This document shows, piece by piece, positions 16,753 to 25,008 of a stretch of 60,104 bases of DNA (within the stretch, counting starts at the first letter, position 1; the number at the start of each line of letters is the position of its first letter). This DNA comes from Phycisphaerales bacterium UBA7800. Its GTDB lineage: Bacteria; Planctomycetota; Phycisphaerae; Phycisphaerales; Phycisphaeraceae. The notes under the pieces were generated by a model. That model was not told where the DNA came from. It saw only the letters and a list, made by a program, of their open reading frames with translations, and did no database searches. A program made the translations under genes and the position numbers. The stretch lies in contig DLCK01000091.1 of assembly GCA_002480565.1 (NCBI GenBank), positions 11,379-71,482 on the forward strand. Reading direction: 5' to 3'.

Positions 16753-17562
16753 ATGAATAGCATACTTTTTTCAAATCGTCGGCCCAATCGCGGCTTTACA
16801 CTCATCGAACTTCTCGTTGTCATTTCCATTATCGCCCTGCTCATCGGCATCCTATTACCTGCCCTGGCGTCGGCCCGAAAAGCAGCACGCAATGTCAAAG
16901 ACCAGACCCAACTCAAGCAAATGGGCGTGGCGATGGAAGTTTATCTCAACACGTATAAAGGTTACTTCTTCCCAATCCACGAGCCAGCCTTGTCTTGGAT
17001 GGAGCGACTTGAAGGCACACAACTGGCTTCTACTGGCGGGCGTGAAGCACTCATGGCCATCCTCGCAAGCCTAATGACACAACACGCTCATGAACACGAA
17101 GGTGAATGGCATGAACTCTTGATTAATGAAGTTCCAGAAATGGATAGTGAAATCCTGCGCAGCCCATTGGACCCGTTTGCCCGCTATCAATTGGATCACG
17201 AAGGTGAGCTTGAAGCGATCATCAGCTATTCCATCAATGGCTACTTCGGTGTCGAAGGCAACAACATCCGTAACATGCACAAACCCAGTGAAGTGGTCCT
17301 TTTTGCTCATCGCAGCGATATGACTCACGATGGCGATCTCATTACCGATGGTATGGATGGAGATGAAGTTCACTTTTCATTTCACCCATGGGAAGAAGAT
17401 GAAGACTGGTGGGAAGGCGTCACAACCAACCGCGTCTTTGGCGGCTCCAATTACGGTTTTTGTGACGGCCATGTCCAATCCGTCAAAGCAGATGAGGACC
17501 TTCTTAAATCCCTGACGGTATACCCAGGAGATGGATTTAAAAAGGCAGACGAGGAGGATTAA
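16753..17562 (+). CDS. Prepilin-type pseudopilin of the second CxxC module
   Basis: 269 residues from the ATG at 16753; the frame is open back to 16546 but the upstream part has no pilin character and overlaps the preceding gene. The prepilin signal is NRGFTLIELLVVISIIALL, then ILLPALASARKAARN. Near the end, NYGFCDGHVQSV resembles the DG part of the H-X9-DG motif, but the His is absent at the expected place. The C-terminus is strongly acidic (KKADEED). A central HAHEHEGEWHEL stretch (about residues 112-123) is His/Glu-rich, which fits the metal theme. No Shine-Dalgarno is seen before the start. Confidence 0.85.
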   Translation: MNSILFSNRRPNRGFTLIELLVVISIIALLIGILLPALASARKAARNVKDQTQLKQMGVAMEVYLNTYKGYFFPIHEPALSWMERLEGTQLASTGGREALMAILASLMTQHAHEHEGEWHELLINEVPEMDSEILRSPLDPFARYQLDHEGELEAIISYSINGYFGVEGNNIRNMHKPSEVVLFAHRSDMTHDGDLITDGMDGDEVHFSFHPWEEDEDWWEGVTTNRVFGGSNYGFCDGHVQSVKADEDLLKSLTVYPGDGFKKADEED

Positions 17563-17651
17563 CGAGGACTTAGCAACATCAGGTGACAGAAATGTCTGCT
17601 GTTAATTGCATATTAATCGTGTCATTATTTAGGCGGCTTGGTATGTTGGAA

Positions 17652-17680
17652 TTGTCAAAACGCACACTCCAACGTACCAT
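17652..17680 (+). promoter_or_regulatory. Promoter of bipA
   Basis: TTGTCA (17652-17657), 17 bases, TACCAT (17675-17680), then 9 bases to the ATG at 17690. This is close to the sigma-70 consensus. It predicts a 5' leader of at most about three bases, and no Shine-Dalgarno is present. Confidence 0.65.
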
Positions 17681-17689
17681 GCCCGGCCT

Positions 17690-19561
17690 ATGAAAATCAG
17701 AAACGTTGCTATTATCGCTCATGTTGACCACGGAAAAACATCTCTCGTGGACCAGTTACTCTATCAATCGGGCATGTTCCGTGATGGAGAGTTAAACAAA
17801 CTTGCTGGCGGGCAGCATGGTCTGATCATGGACTCCAATGATCTGGAGCGTGAACGCGGGATCACCATCCTAAGCAAAAACTGCTCGGTTCATTACGTTT
17901 CCGAAGCAGGCGAAGAATACAAGATCAACCTTGTGGACACCCCAGGCCATAGTGACTTTGGTGGTGAAGTGGAACGTGTGTTGGCATTGGCTGACGGCGT
18001 GCTACTCGTCGTGGACGCTTTTGAAGGCCCCATGCCCCAGACTCGATTCGTGCTGGGTAAGGCATTAGAACATCACTTAAAGCCTATCGTCGTAGTCAAC
18101 AAGATTGACCGTCCTGACGCGAGGCCTGACGAAGTGATGACCGAAGTCTTTGACCTGCTTGTCGATCTGCATGCAGATGATGACGCACTGGACTTCCCGC
18201 ATATTTATAGTTCCGCCAAACAAGGCTGGGCCTCGCTGGATGAAACCGCAACTGGTGGTGACATGCGATGCATCTTTGAAGCCATTGTGCAACATCTGCC
18301 GGACCCCAAAAAGCCAAAGCCTGCGGATGATATTGATGAAGATCAATTGCAGATGATGATCACCACATTGGACTACTCAGACTATGTGGGGCGTATCGGC
18401 ATCGGCCGTGTCTTTGCAGGATCAATCAAGGGCGGCCAATCCGTCGAAATCATCAGCCGCAATGGCAAGCGTACCCGCCAACGCGTGCTTCAGACTCTTG
18501 GCTTTGAAGGACTCTCACGCAAGGAAGTCCCGGAAGTCCAAACCGGTGACATCTGCGCGTTGGTTGGCTTGGACCCCATCGACATTGGTGACATCATCGT
18601 GAACCTTGAAGGCAAGACCACACTTGTCCCAGTGGAAGTCGATCAACCCACATTAACCATGACCTTCCGCGTTAATGACTCACCGTTTGGTGGGCGAGAA
18701 GGTACATTCGTCACCAGCCGCCAGATTAAAGATCGCCTGGACAAAGAACTGCGATCCAATGTGGCGTTGCGTGTGGAGCCAGGTGACTCTCCAGAAGAAT
18801 TCACCGTCTCAGGCCGAGGTTTAATGCACCTGGGGATTCTGCTTGAGAACATGCGTCGTGAAGGCTTTGAACTCACCGCAGGCAAGCCTCGTGTCATCTT
18901 CAAAGAAGTTGATGGCAAGATTCACGAACCCATTGAATTACTGGTCGTGGACTGCCCAAGTGAATGCTCCAGCGCGGTGATGGCACTGATTGGTGATCGT
19001 CGCGCCGAGATGGTGAGCATGGATGCCAAAGCCGGCACCAGCGACTATGTGCATATGGAGTTTCGAATTCCAGCACGAGGTCTCATCGGCCTGCGGACTC
19101 GGATGCTCAATGCCACGCAGGGGCGGGCGATTGTCCATAACTCGTTTGATTCCTACGAGCCGATGAAGGGTGAAATTCCCAAGCGTCAAGCAGGTGTGAT
19201 GATTGCCACCGAAACAGGTTCGGTCAATGCCTATGCACTGGATAAGCTTTACGATCGGGGCTTCTTCTTTGTCAAACCTCAGGATCAGGTCTATACCGGC
19301 CAGATCGTCGGTGAACACTGCAAAGAAGGTGATATCGACGTGAACGTCTGCACCACCAAGAAGCTCTCGAACATGCGAACCACCAGCAAGGACGATGCTG
19401 CACAAATTCGACCAGTACGTGAAATGTCCATGGAAACCTGCCTGGAATACATCCAGGAAGATGAGTTGGTGGAAATCACACCTGAGTCGATTCGTGTCCG
19501 TAAACGTCTACTGAGTGAAGCAGATCGCCGCCGTGTCGCTCGCAAGATCAAGAACGGGTAA
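17690..19561 (+). CDS. typA: Ribosome-associated GTPase BipA/TypA
   Basis: Translational GTPase of the EF-G type that acts on ribosome assembly and stress adaptation. It has 623 residues, normal for the family (about 605-615). G1 is HVDHGKTS (11-18), G2 RGITI (56-60), G3 DTPGH (83-87), G4 NKID (137-140), with SAK following near 184. The EF-G-like domains III and V and the BipA-specific C-terminal domain follow, with ARGLIGLRTRMLNATQG as a typical segment. A near-consensus promoter sits immediately before the start. The next gene is pheS, 66 bases on. Confidence 0.96.
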   Translation: MKIRNVAIIAHVDHGKTSLVDQLLYQSGMFRDGELNKLAGGQHGLIMDSNDLERERGITILSKNCSVHYVSEAGEEYKINLVDTPGHSDFGGEVERVLALADGVLLVVDAFEGPMPQTRFVLGKALEHHLKPIVVVNKIDRPDARPDEVMTEVFDLLVDLHADDDALDFPHIYSSAKQGWASLDETATGGDMRCIFEAIVQHLPDPKKPKPADDIDEDQLQMMITTLDYSDYVGRIGIGRVFAGSIKGGQSVEIISRNGKRTRQRVLQTLGFEGLSRKEVPEVQTGDICALVGLDPIDIGDIIVNLEGKTTLVPVEVDQPTLTMTFRVNDSPFGGREGTFVTSRQIKDRLDKELRSNVALRVEPGDSPEEFTVSGRGLMHLGILLENMRREGFELTAGKPRVIFKEVDGKIHEPIELLVVDCPSECSSAVMALIGDRRAEMVSMDAKAGTSDYVHMEFRIPARGLIGLRTRMLNATQGRAIVHNSFDSYEPMKGEIPKRQAGVMIATETGSVNAYALDKLYDRGFFFVKPQDQVYTGQIVGEHCKEGDIDVNVCTTKKLSNMRTTSKDDAAQIRPVREMSMETCLEYIQEDELVEITPESIRVRKRLLSEADRRRVARKIKNG

Positions 19562-19613
19562 ATCGGACACTTGTGGGTGTTGGTACGACAGTGAATTTCC
19601 TTTGGTTTTCGTG

Positions 19614-19619
19614 TATCCT
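19614..19619 (+). promoter_or_regulatory. -10 box directly before pheS
   Basis: TATCCT ends 8 bases before the pheS ATG at 19628. No clear -35 is seen. It belongs to the series of -10 boxes abutting start codons in this window. Confidence 0.35.
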
Positions 19620-19627
19620 GTCGCTCT

Positions 19628-20638
19628 ATGCTCGATAAAATTGAACAACTCGATCAACAGTCCGCTGCCGACCTTGCTGCTGTAAACTCAGCCGAGGACT
19701 TGGAGCAGTTTCGTATCAAGTACCTTGGGACCAAAGGCGCAGTCAAAGGCCTCATGGGCTTGCTTAAGGATGTCCCCAAAGAGATCAAACCCCAATTTGG
19801 TCAACAGGCCAACGCGCTGCGACAGAAGCTCCAAGGCGCATTTGACCAGTGTAAAGCTTCACTGGGTGACACTGGCAAGGCCAAGAAAAAAGCCAGCACC
19901 ATTGATGTCACCGAGCCTGGCGTTCCCGCATCACTTGGGCGTGAACATGTGATCACACAAACCATTGACGACCTGTTGGAAGTTTTCGGTCGCATGGGAT
20001 TTGATGCAGTCACCGGCCCGGAAGTTGAAGACGAGTATCACAACTTCGTTGCCTTAAACATCCCCAAGCAACATCCAGCCCGTGATCCACTGGACAACTT
20101 CTACCTGGACGATCCTTACGCGTCGGACAATCCGCATCTGCTGCGGTCACAGACCAGTACTGTACAGATTCGCACGATGGAAAATAACGAGCCACCCATC
20201 CGCGTGGTGTCGATTGGTCGTGTGTACCGTCCTGATGAACATGATGCAACGCATTACTCGATGTTCCATCAAATTGAAGGACTCTACGTCGACAAGAAGG
20301 TCAATATGGTTGATCTGAAGACCACCTTGGTTCAGTTTGCAAAAGCCATGTTCGGTGATGATGCGGAGATCGACCTGGTCCCCAGCTACTTCCCGTTTAC
20401 CGAACCCTCCGCTGAGTTGTACATCAAGATGCAGGTCCGCGACAAAATGGAGTGGATCGAAATCGGCGGGTGTGGCATGGTGGACCCCAATGTGTTTAAA
20501 GCAGTTGGATACGATCCCGAAGAATGGACCGGCTTTGCGTTTGGTCTAGGGATTGAACGAGTTGCCATGCGTAAGTACGGCATCACCGACATCCGTTGGC
20601 TGTTTGAAAATGACACGCGTTTCCTCAAACAATTATGA
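19628..20638 (+). CDS. pheS: Phenylalanyl-tRNA synthetase alpha subunit
   Basis: Charges tRNA-Phe as an alpha2-beta2 enzyme with PheT. It has 336 residues, normal length. An N-terminal coiled-coil tRNA-binding arm (1-90) precedes the class II catalytic core. Motif 2 lies around RVVSIGRVYRPDEHDATHYSMFHQIEG, and motif 3 near GFAFGLGIERVAMRKYG at the C-terminus. pheT is usually the next gene; here it is not, and the following gene is an unrelated exported protein. The beta subunit must therefore lie elsewhere. Confidence 0.96.
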   Translation: MLDKIEQLDQQSAADLAAVNSAEDLEQFRIKYLGTKGAVKGLMGLLKDVPKEIKPQFGQQANALRQKLQGAFDQCKASLGDTGKAKKKASTIDVTEPGVPASLGREHVITQTIDDLLEVFGRMGFDAVTGPEVEDEYHNFVALNIPKQHPARDPLDNFYLDDPYASDNPHLLRSQTSTVQIRTMENNEPPIRVVSIGRVYRPDEHDATHYSMFHQIEGLYVDKKVNMVDLKTTLVQFAKAMFGDDAEIDLVPSYFPFTEPSAELYIKMQVRDKMEWIEIGGCGMVDPNVFKAVGYDPEEWTGFAFGLGIERVAMRKYGITDIRWLFENDTRFLKQL

Positions 20639-20642
20639 TCCG

Positions 20643-20650
20643 CCCCCCCC
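20643..20650. repeat. Run of eight C in the pheS to exported-protein gap
   Basis: Eight C residues, then GG and five C. It lies in the untranslated stretch 44 bases before the next start. It could vary in length by slippage, or simply be error-prone in sequencing. Confidence 0.5.
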
Positions 20651-20693
20651 GGCCCCCGGCGATCGATACCTGGCAAGTAAAGGATTCCCTGCC

Positions 20694-22430
20694 ATGCGAA
20701 TGACCACAATGATCATTGGCCTGCTGATAGCAGGAATAAATTTGCCCGTATCAGCCCAAGAAGTCACACAAGAAGCGCCCGCAGCAACTCAGCAGAAGAT
20801 CGCGTTGCCCTATCCCATGCCCGAGTTTTATTTGATTCAAAAAGATGGGGTCAATACATACATCAAAAACGCGTTTGGTTTCATCGACAAGAATCCGAAT
20901 TCGCCGTTTGTTCATCGCGTTGCCATGGATCTTTACATTGTTGGCACGTACTTTAAAAACCAGAATCTCATTAACACCTCGCGTAGTTTCCTTCTCAACA
21001 GTGGTGCCAATCAACTTTACGGTTCGTTTCTGATTTCGACTTTCAAGACCCCTCAACAGTTACATGACTTTATCATGCCGATGATCAGTTCCGATTTGCC
21101 ATCGATTGACAAGGCCCACTGCGATCGCGTGTTCAATCTGATCAGAGCTTCGATCCATATGCAAGGTTGGGATTTTCTCAAGAGTCCGTCATTCATGGTC
21201 AAATGTGCAGCCTTGGTTGACCGAGCTGCGCCGGATGATATTAAGACAGCATTCATCGATCAAATGGATAGTTTTCTCGAAGCTAACAGCACTGAGAAAA
21301 AAATCGCTGACATCTGCTTTAAGCGTGACCTCAGTTCGATTGACAAGATTGCTTTACTTGATGCAGAAATGCCTGATGATCAAACTGCACGTTTCGTAAA
21401 AATGGTCTATATGGTTGATCTGGATCAATCCCAGCTATCATCATCACGCATGCTTTTAGTCCGCAGTCAGCAGCTACTCCAACAAGGTCTCTACGACCTT
21501 GCAACGCCGGTAATTGAACAACTCATCACCACTGACAACCAATCGCAGTATCGCTTCTGGCTTGGGTGGTGTCAGGCTTCACAAGGCCAGACCGATATAG
21601 CCCAAGTAACATTATCAGAAGTCCCCTCGGCACCGTGGCGTGGCGCAGCTCAGCGACTGGAACGACAACTATCCAACCTGCCGACCAATCTCGCTCAACA
21701 CAGCCAAATTTTTTCAGCCATGATTCAAGACCTTGCTGCCAACCTTGATGGTTTAGAAATGACCGTGCAAGGCACCCTGCCCGACGACAAACCCTTTGAT
21801 CTGTATGTGGGCATTGGTTCGAATCAAAACGTTTATCTTGTACTCAAAGAAAACGGCCGGGTCCAAGTAGCATACCACTCTGATAAAGACATGTGTGAAA
21901 TTTATCTTGAGAAACATGCTCGCAAATTCAACAATCAAGGCTCCGTTCCGATCCCCATTTTCGATGTGGTTCAAAATCCCGAATCCGGCCAATTCGCGTT
22001 TCAATTTGCCATTAGTGTTAAACCATATGCTGAACTGGCCCCAGCGATCCAAAAGTGTGTCTCAACAGATTTTCTGACCACCAATGAAGGTTTAAGCAAA
22101 CTCATGGTTGGGATGATCAAAAAAGGGGCTTTCCCAGCGACGCCCTCTCAAAGTGCAACTGGTATTAATCTCAAGTGGATGAGTCCATCACTTACCAACC
22201 CGCAATTCGATTCACGCACTTTCACTGTGGATACGGTTGGAAAATTACTCGCAGTTAGCGGATCGAATGTGTCTATCACACGCATCAAGTATGGCCCACG
22301 TGATCAGATGGTTCTTTCAGCTCCATCCATGCCGCGCGCCAGTTATGTCGAAGCCACCGAAGCGGATGACGCTTTTCGTGTTACCGCATACAATCGTATT
22401 CTCAAAACACTCATGACTGCCATGAAATGA
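20694..22430 (+). CDS. Exported protein of unknown function
   Basis: 578 residues from the ATG at 20694, which has AGGA upstream; the frame is open further back but overlaps pheS. A signal peptide of about 22 residues (MRMTTMIIGLLIAGINLPVSAQ) is followed by a mostly alpha-helical middle part (about 40-340) that may be made of TPR-like helices. The C-terminal half, from about residue 345, looks beta-rich. I do not recognise a family. It lies between pheS and purC with no functional link to either. The 55-base gap before it contains a run of eight C. Confidence 0.7.
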   Translation: MRMTTMIIGLLIAGINLPVSAQEVTQEAPAATQQKIALPYPMPEFYLIQKDGVNTYIKNAFGFIDKNPNSPFVHRVAMDLYIVGTYFKNQNLINTSRSFLLNSGANQLYGSFLISTFKTPQQLHDFIMPMISSDLPSIDKAHCDRVFNLIRASIHMQGWDFLKSPSFMVKCAALVDRAAPDDIKTAFIDQMDSFLEANSTEKKIADICFKRDLSSIDKIALLDAEMPDDQTARFVKMVYMVDLDQSQLSSSRMLLVRSQQLLQQGLYDLATPVIEQLITTDNQSQYRFWLGWCQASQGQTDIAQVTLSEVPSAPWRGAAQRLERQLSNLPTNLAQHSQIFSAMIQDLAANLDGLEMTVQGTLPDDKPFDLYVGIGSNQNVYLVLKENGRVQVAYHSDKDMCEIYLEKHARKFNNQGSVPIPIFDVVQNPESGQFAFQFAISVKPYAELAPAIQKCVSTDFLTTNEGLSKLMVGMIKKGAFPATPSQSATGINLKWMSPSLTNPQFDSRTFTVDTVGKLLAVSGSNVSITRIKYGPRDQMVLSAPSMPRASYVEATEADDAFRVTAYNRILKTLMTAMK

Positions 22431-22467
22431 TTTCCATTTACCTTTACAGTTTCAAGGATCACCCCTC

Positions 22468-23406
22468 ATGACACTACTGGATCAAGAATATCTCAAATCC
22501 GATTTGCCATTGCCTGGTCGTCGCCAAGGTAAAGTCCGCGACATCTATCAGGCCCAACTCAATGATGCCACAGACGTGTTGTTGATTATCGCATCTGACC
22601 GTCTTAGTGCGTTTGATGTGGTCATGCCCAACGGGATTGCAGGCAAAGGCATAGTCCTGACTCAAATCAGCAAGTTCTGGTTTGATATGATCAAAGACAA
22701 AATGTCCGACCAGGTCACTCATCACCTTATTGCCACCGATGCCAGCGAAGTGTCTGGACTTACCGATGAGCAGAAGGCGCAGCTTAAGGGACGCGTGATG
22801 GTTGGCAAGCGTGCGAAGGTCATTCCCATTGAATGTGTTGTCCGCGGTTACATCACCGGCAGTGGCTGGAAGGAATACAAGCAAGTCGGTAGCGTCTGCG
22901 GTGTCGCCCTTCCTGAAGGTCTTAAGCAATGTGACAAGCTCCCAGAGCCGATTTTCACACCGACCACCAAGGACGATGTGCATGACGAAGCAATCACCTT
23001 TGAACAAGGTTGCGAAATGGTCGGCAGTGATCTGATGACCAAAATACGTGACCTGTCTCTGTCGATTTATAAAATGGCACATGACTATGCAGCCGAGCGT
23101 GGCATCATCCTCGCGGACACCAAGTTTGAATTCGGCACAACCGAAGACGGAAGTATTCTGCTCATCGACGAAGTCCTTACGCCTGACAGTTCACGCTTCT
23201 GGCCGGCGGATGATTATGAACCAGGACGTGACCAAGCAAGCTTCGACAAACAAATCGTACGCAATTACCTTCAGGAGTTGTGTGACGACGGCAAGTGGGA
23301 CAAACAAAATCCAGGCCCGGTATTGCCTGATGAAGTGATCAACAAAACAAAAAGTAAGTACCTTGAAGCATACAAACTATTGACCGGAACCGATCTTCAA
23401 GTCTAA
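22468..23406 (+). CDS. purC: SAICAR synthetase (purine biosynthesis)
   Basis: Joins aspartate to CAIR with ATP to form SAICAR. It has 312 residues, the longer form of the family. LPGRRQGKVRDIYQ and IIASDRLSAFDVVMPNGI are at the N-terminus. Further landmarks are KVIPIECVVRGYITGSGWKEY, ILADTKFEFG and LIDEVLTPDSSRFW, the SAICAR synthetase signature 2 region. AGGA lies 9 bases before the ATG. A strong terminator follows at 23468-23506. No other purine gene is nearby. Confidence 0.96.
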   Translation: MTLLDQEYLKSDLPLPGRRQGKVRDIYQAQLNDATDVLLIIASDRLSAFDVVMPNGIAGKGIVLTQISKFWFDMIKDKMSDQVTHHLIATDASEVSGLTDEQKAQLKGRVMVGKRAKVIPIECVVRGYITGSGWKEYKQVGSVCGVALPEGLKQCDKLPEPIFTPTTKDDVHDEAITFEQGCEMVGSDLMTKIRDLSLSIYKMAHDYAAERGIILADTKFEFGTTEDGSILLIDEVLTPDSSRFWPADDYEPGRDQASFDKQIVRNYLQELCDDGKWDKQNPGPVLPDEVINKTKSKYLEAYKLLTGTDLQV

Positions 23407-23467
23407 GATGCATATAACAAATCACACGACATGATCGCGCCTGTGTAAACAGTGCTGCGAACAACCT

Positions 23468-23506
23468 CGAACCTGTTCCGCGCCACGGACAGGTTCGTTT
23501 TTGTTT
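23468..23506 (+). terminator. Rho-independent terminator of purC
   Basis: Arms 23468-23480 and 23486-23497 pair over 12 bp with one bulged T (CGAACCTGT(T)CCG with CGGACAGGTTCG), a 5-base loop, then TTTTTGTTTG. It is oriented for the plus strand and protects the converging flagellin gene. Confidence 0.88.
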
Positions 23507-23525
23507 GTACTGACTATAAATCGAG

Positions 23526-24356
23526 TCACACCACCAGGCTGAACATGCTTGAACGCATGTGCAGATCGATTTCCATGGCTTTGGTTGCTGCAAAGTGATT
23601 GATGTTCTGACGCACGAGATTGGATACTTCGCGTGCATAGTCGGTATCACGAATTTCACTCTCTGCTGCTACTGTGTTGTGCAATTCAGTTTGCAGTGCA
23701 TTGTTCCGTGATTGAACAGCATAGCGATCAAAACCACCAAGCGTCGACCGATGTGTGAGTACATCTTTAAAGGCATCATCAAGGACAGACTGACCAAGCG
23801 CTTGATTGCTTGAGACATCATTGGAAGCCATATCCGAGAGCCTGTAGGTGCTACTGCCGTTGGTGACTTCGCCTAATTCGGTTGCATCGACTTTCGGTAT
23901 GGTCAACGTATCATCACCAGCATGTAAAGTCATACTGCCATCAAGTGTCGGGGTGGATGCAAAATTGGATTGCCTTGCGATTCGGTCGACAGATTGAACT
24001 GCTGAGTTAACCTGCATTTGCAAAGCTTCACGTTCACCTTTGGATAGTCCAGCGGAATTGGCTAAAGCGACATTGGCTGCGCGGCCTTCAATAATCTGAT
24101 CTGACATTTCACCAAGCGAAGCATCAGCGGTACTAACCACATGGCTTGTACGTTGAAGGGCTTGGGACTCGGCTTCAAGTGTTGCAATTTGCGAGCGCAG
24201 GTGTTCGGACGCGATCAACGCTGCCGGTGCTTCGGAAGCCTTGTTGATTTTTTGCGCTGTGGCCAGACGGGTCATGGTGATCTGCCTTGATTGGTTGATC
24301 TTTTGCATCTGATGGAGCGTTCCCATCAGGCTGGACCCAGTTGAGGATGTCTGCAT
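23526..24356 (-). CDS. Flagellin (short, D0-D1 only)
   Basis: 276 residues from the ATG at 24356, which has GGTGGAG 9 bases upstream; a GTG at 24371 is less likely. The N-terminal region matches the flagellin D1 coiled coil: TRLATAQKINKASEAPAALIASEHLRSQIATLEAE. The C-terminal IRDTDYAREVSNLVRQNI matches the flagellin C-terminal D1. There is no room for D2/D3 variable domains, so this is a minimal filament protein. The N-terminal opening (MQTSSTGSSLMGTLHQMQ) departs from the usual start. FlgL is the main alternative, but the D1 match and the short length favour flagellin. FliS and FliD lie about 28 kb away. Confidence 0.82.
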   Translation of the reverse strand: MQTSSTGSSLMGTLHQMQKINQSRQITMTRLATAQKINKASEAPAALIASEHLRSQIATLEAESQALQRTSHVVSTADASLGEMSDQIIEGRAANVALANSAGLSKGEREALQMQVNSAVQSVDRIARQSNFASTPTLDGSMTLHAGDDTLTIPKVDATELGEVTNGSSTYRLSDMASNDVSSNQALGQSVLDDAFKDVLTHRSTLGGFDRYAVQSRNNALQTELHNTVAAESEIRDTDYAREVSNLVRQNINHFAATKAMEIDLHMRSSMFSLVV

Positions 24357-24459
24357 AGCATTATTCTCCACCCATAATCAACGATTCAAAACTTGTGACT
24401 TCTACATTTAGTATTAGAAACCTAAAGAATTTTCGACTGATTATTCCGGTTATAACACT

Positions 24460-24488
24460 TTGATTTTCCGTCCGGTTATCGGTAGGAT
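24460..24488 (+). promoter_or_regulatory. Promoter of atpC
   Basis: TTGATT (24460-24465), 17 bases, TAGGAT (24483-24488). Transcription would start near 24495, giving a leader of about 35 bases that includes the AGGA site of atpC. Confidence 0.6.
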
Positions 24489-24528
24489 GAGCGTTCTGGA
24501 GAACACAAAAACGACAGGATCCAACCTC

Positions 24529-24927
24529 ATGGCAACATCGTTTCAATGCACACTGGTCACCCCCGAACGTCAACTTGTTGATCAGCCTGTGACTTACGCG
24601 TCCATTCCCGCATGGGACGGCTTGATGGGTGTCGAACCCCAACGTGCCCCATTGATGATCAAACTCGGTGCTGGCGCGTTGCGTCTGGATAGCGAGTCAG
24701 GCAAGAGTGACTTGTACTTTGTCTCTGGCGGTTTTGCTCAGATGAAGGATAACAAGCTGACTCTCATCGCCGATGCCGCAGTTGCTGCCGATAAAATCGA
24801 CAAGACAACTGCCAAGGCTGAACTCGAAGCAGTTCTTGGCCAAGTTGCTGTGGGTGAAGATGCCATTGCACTTAAAAAGTCCAAGGTTGATGCTGCTCGT
24901 GCGAAGTTGGCCATTGTGGATCACTGA
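24529..24927 (+). CDS. atpC: ATP synthase epsilon subunit, isolated
   Basis: F1 epsilon subunit, which regulates and couples the F1Fo ATP synthase at the membrane. It has 132 residues: the N-terminal beta-sandwich (FQCTLVTPERQLVD, SIPAWDGLMGVEPQRAPLMIKLGAG, YFVSGGFAQMKDNKLTLIAD) followed by the helical hairpin. The ATG at 24529 has AGGA 9 bases upstream; the open frame from 24460 overlaps the promoter. Epsilon is normally last in the atp operon after atpD. Here it stands alone between a flagellin and PBP2 with its own promoter, so it is expressed apart from the rest of the synthase. Confidence 0.93.
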   Translation: MATSFQCTLVTPERQLVDQPVTYASIPAWDGLMGVEPQRAPLMIKLGAGALRLDSESGKSDLYFVSGGFAQMKDNKLTLIADAAVAADKIDKTTAKAELEAVLGQVAVGEDAIALKKSKVDAARAKLAIVDH

Positions 24928-25008
24928 GAATCTCTTTGCATCCTGTGGGCAGAGTTACGAGTTGATCAGATAGATAACGTAGCGCACCACTAGCATGGAT
25001 GTGACGGG

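Noticed and set aside
24475..24482. ACCGATAA as a sigma-28 box for the flagellin gene
   Set aside because: It is 120 bases from the start, has no -35 and overlaps the atpC promoter on the other strand.
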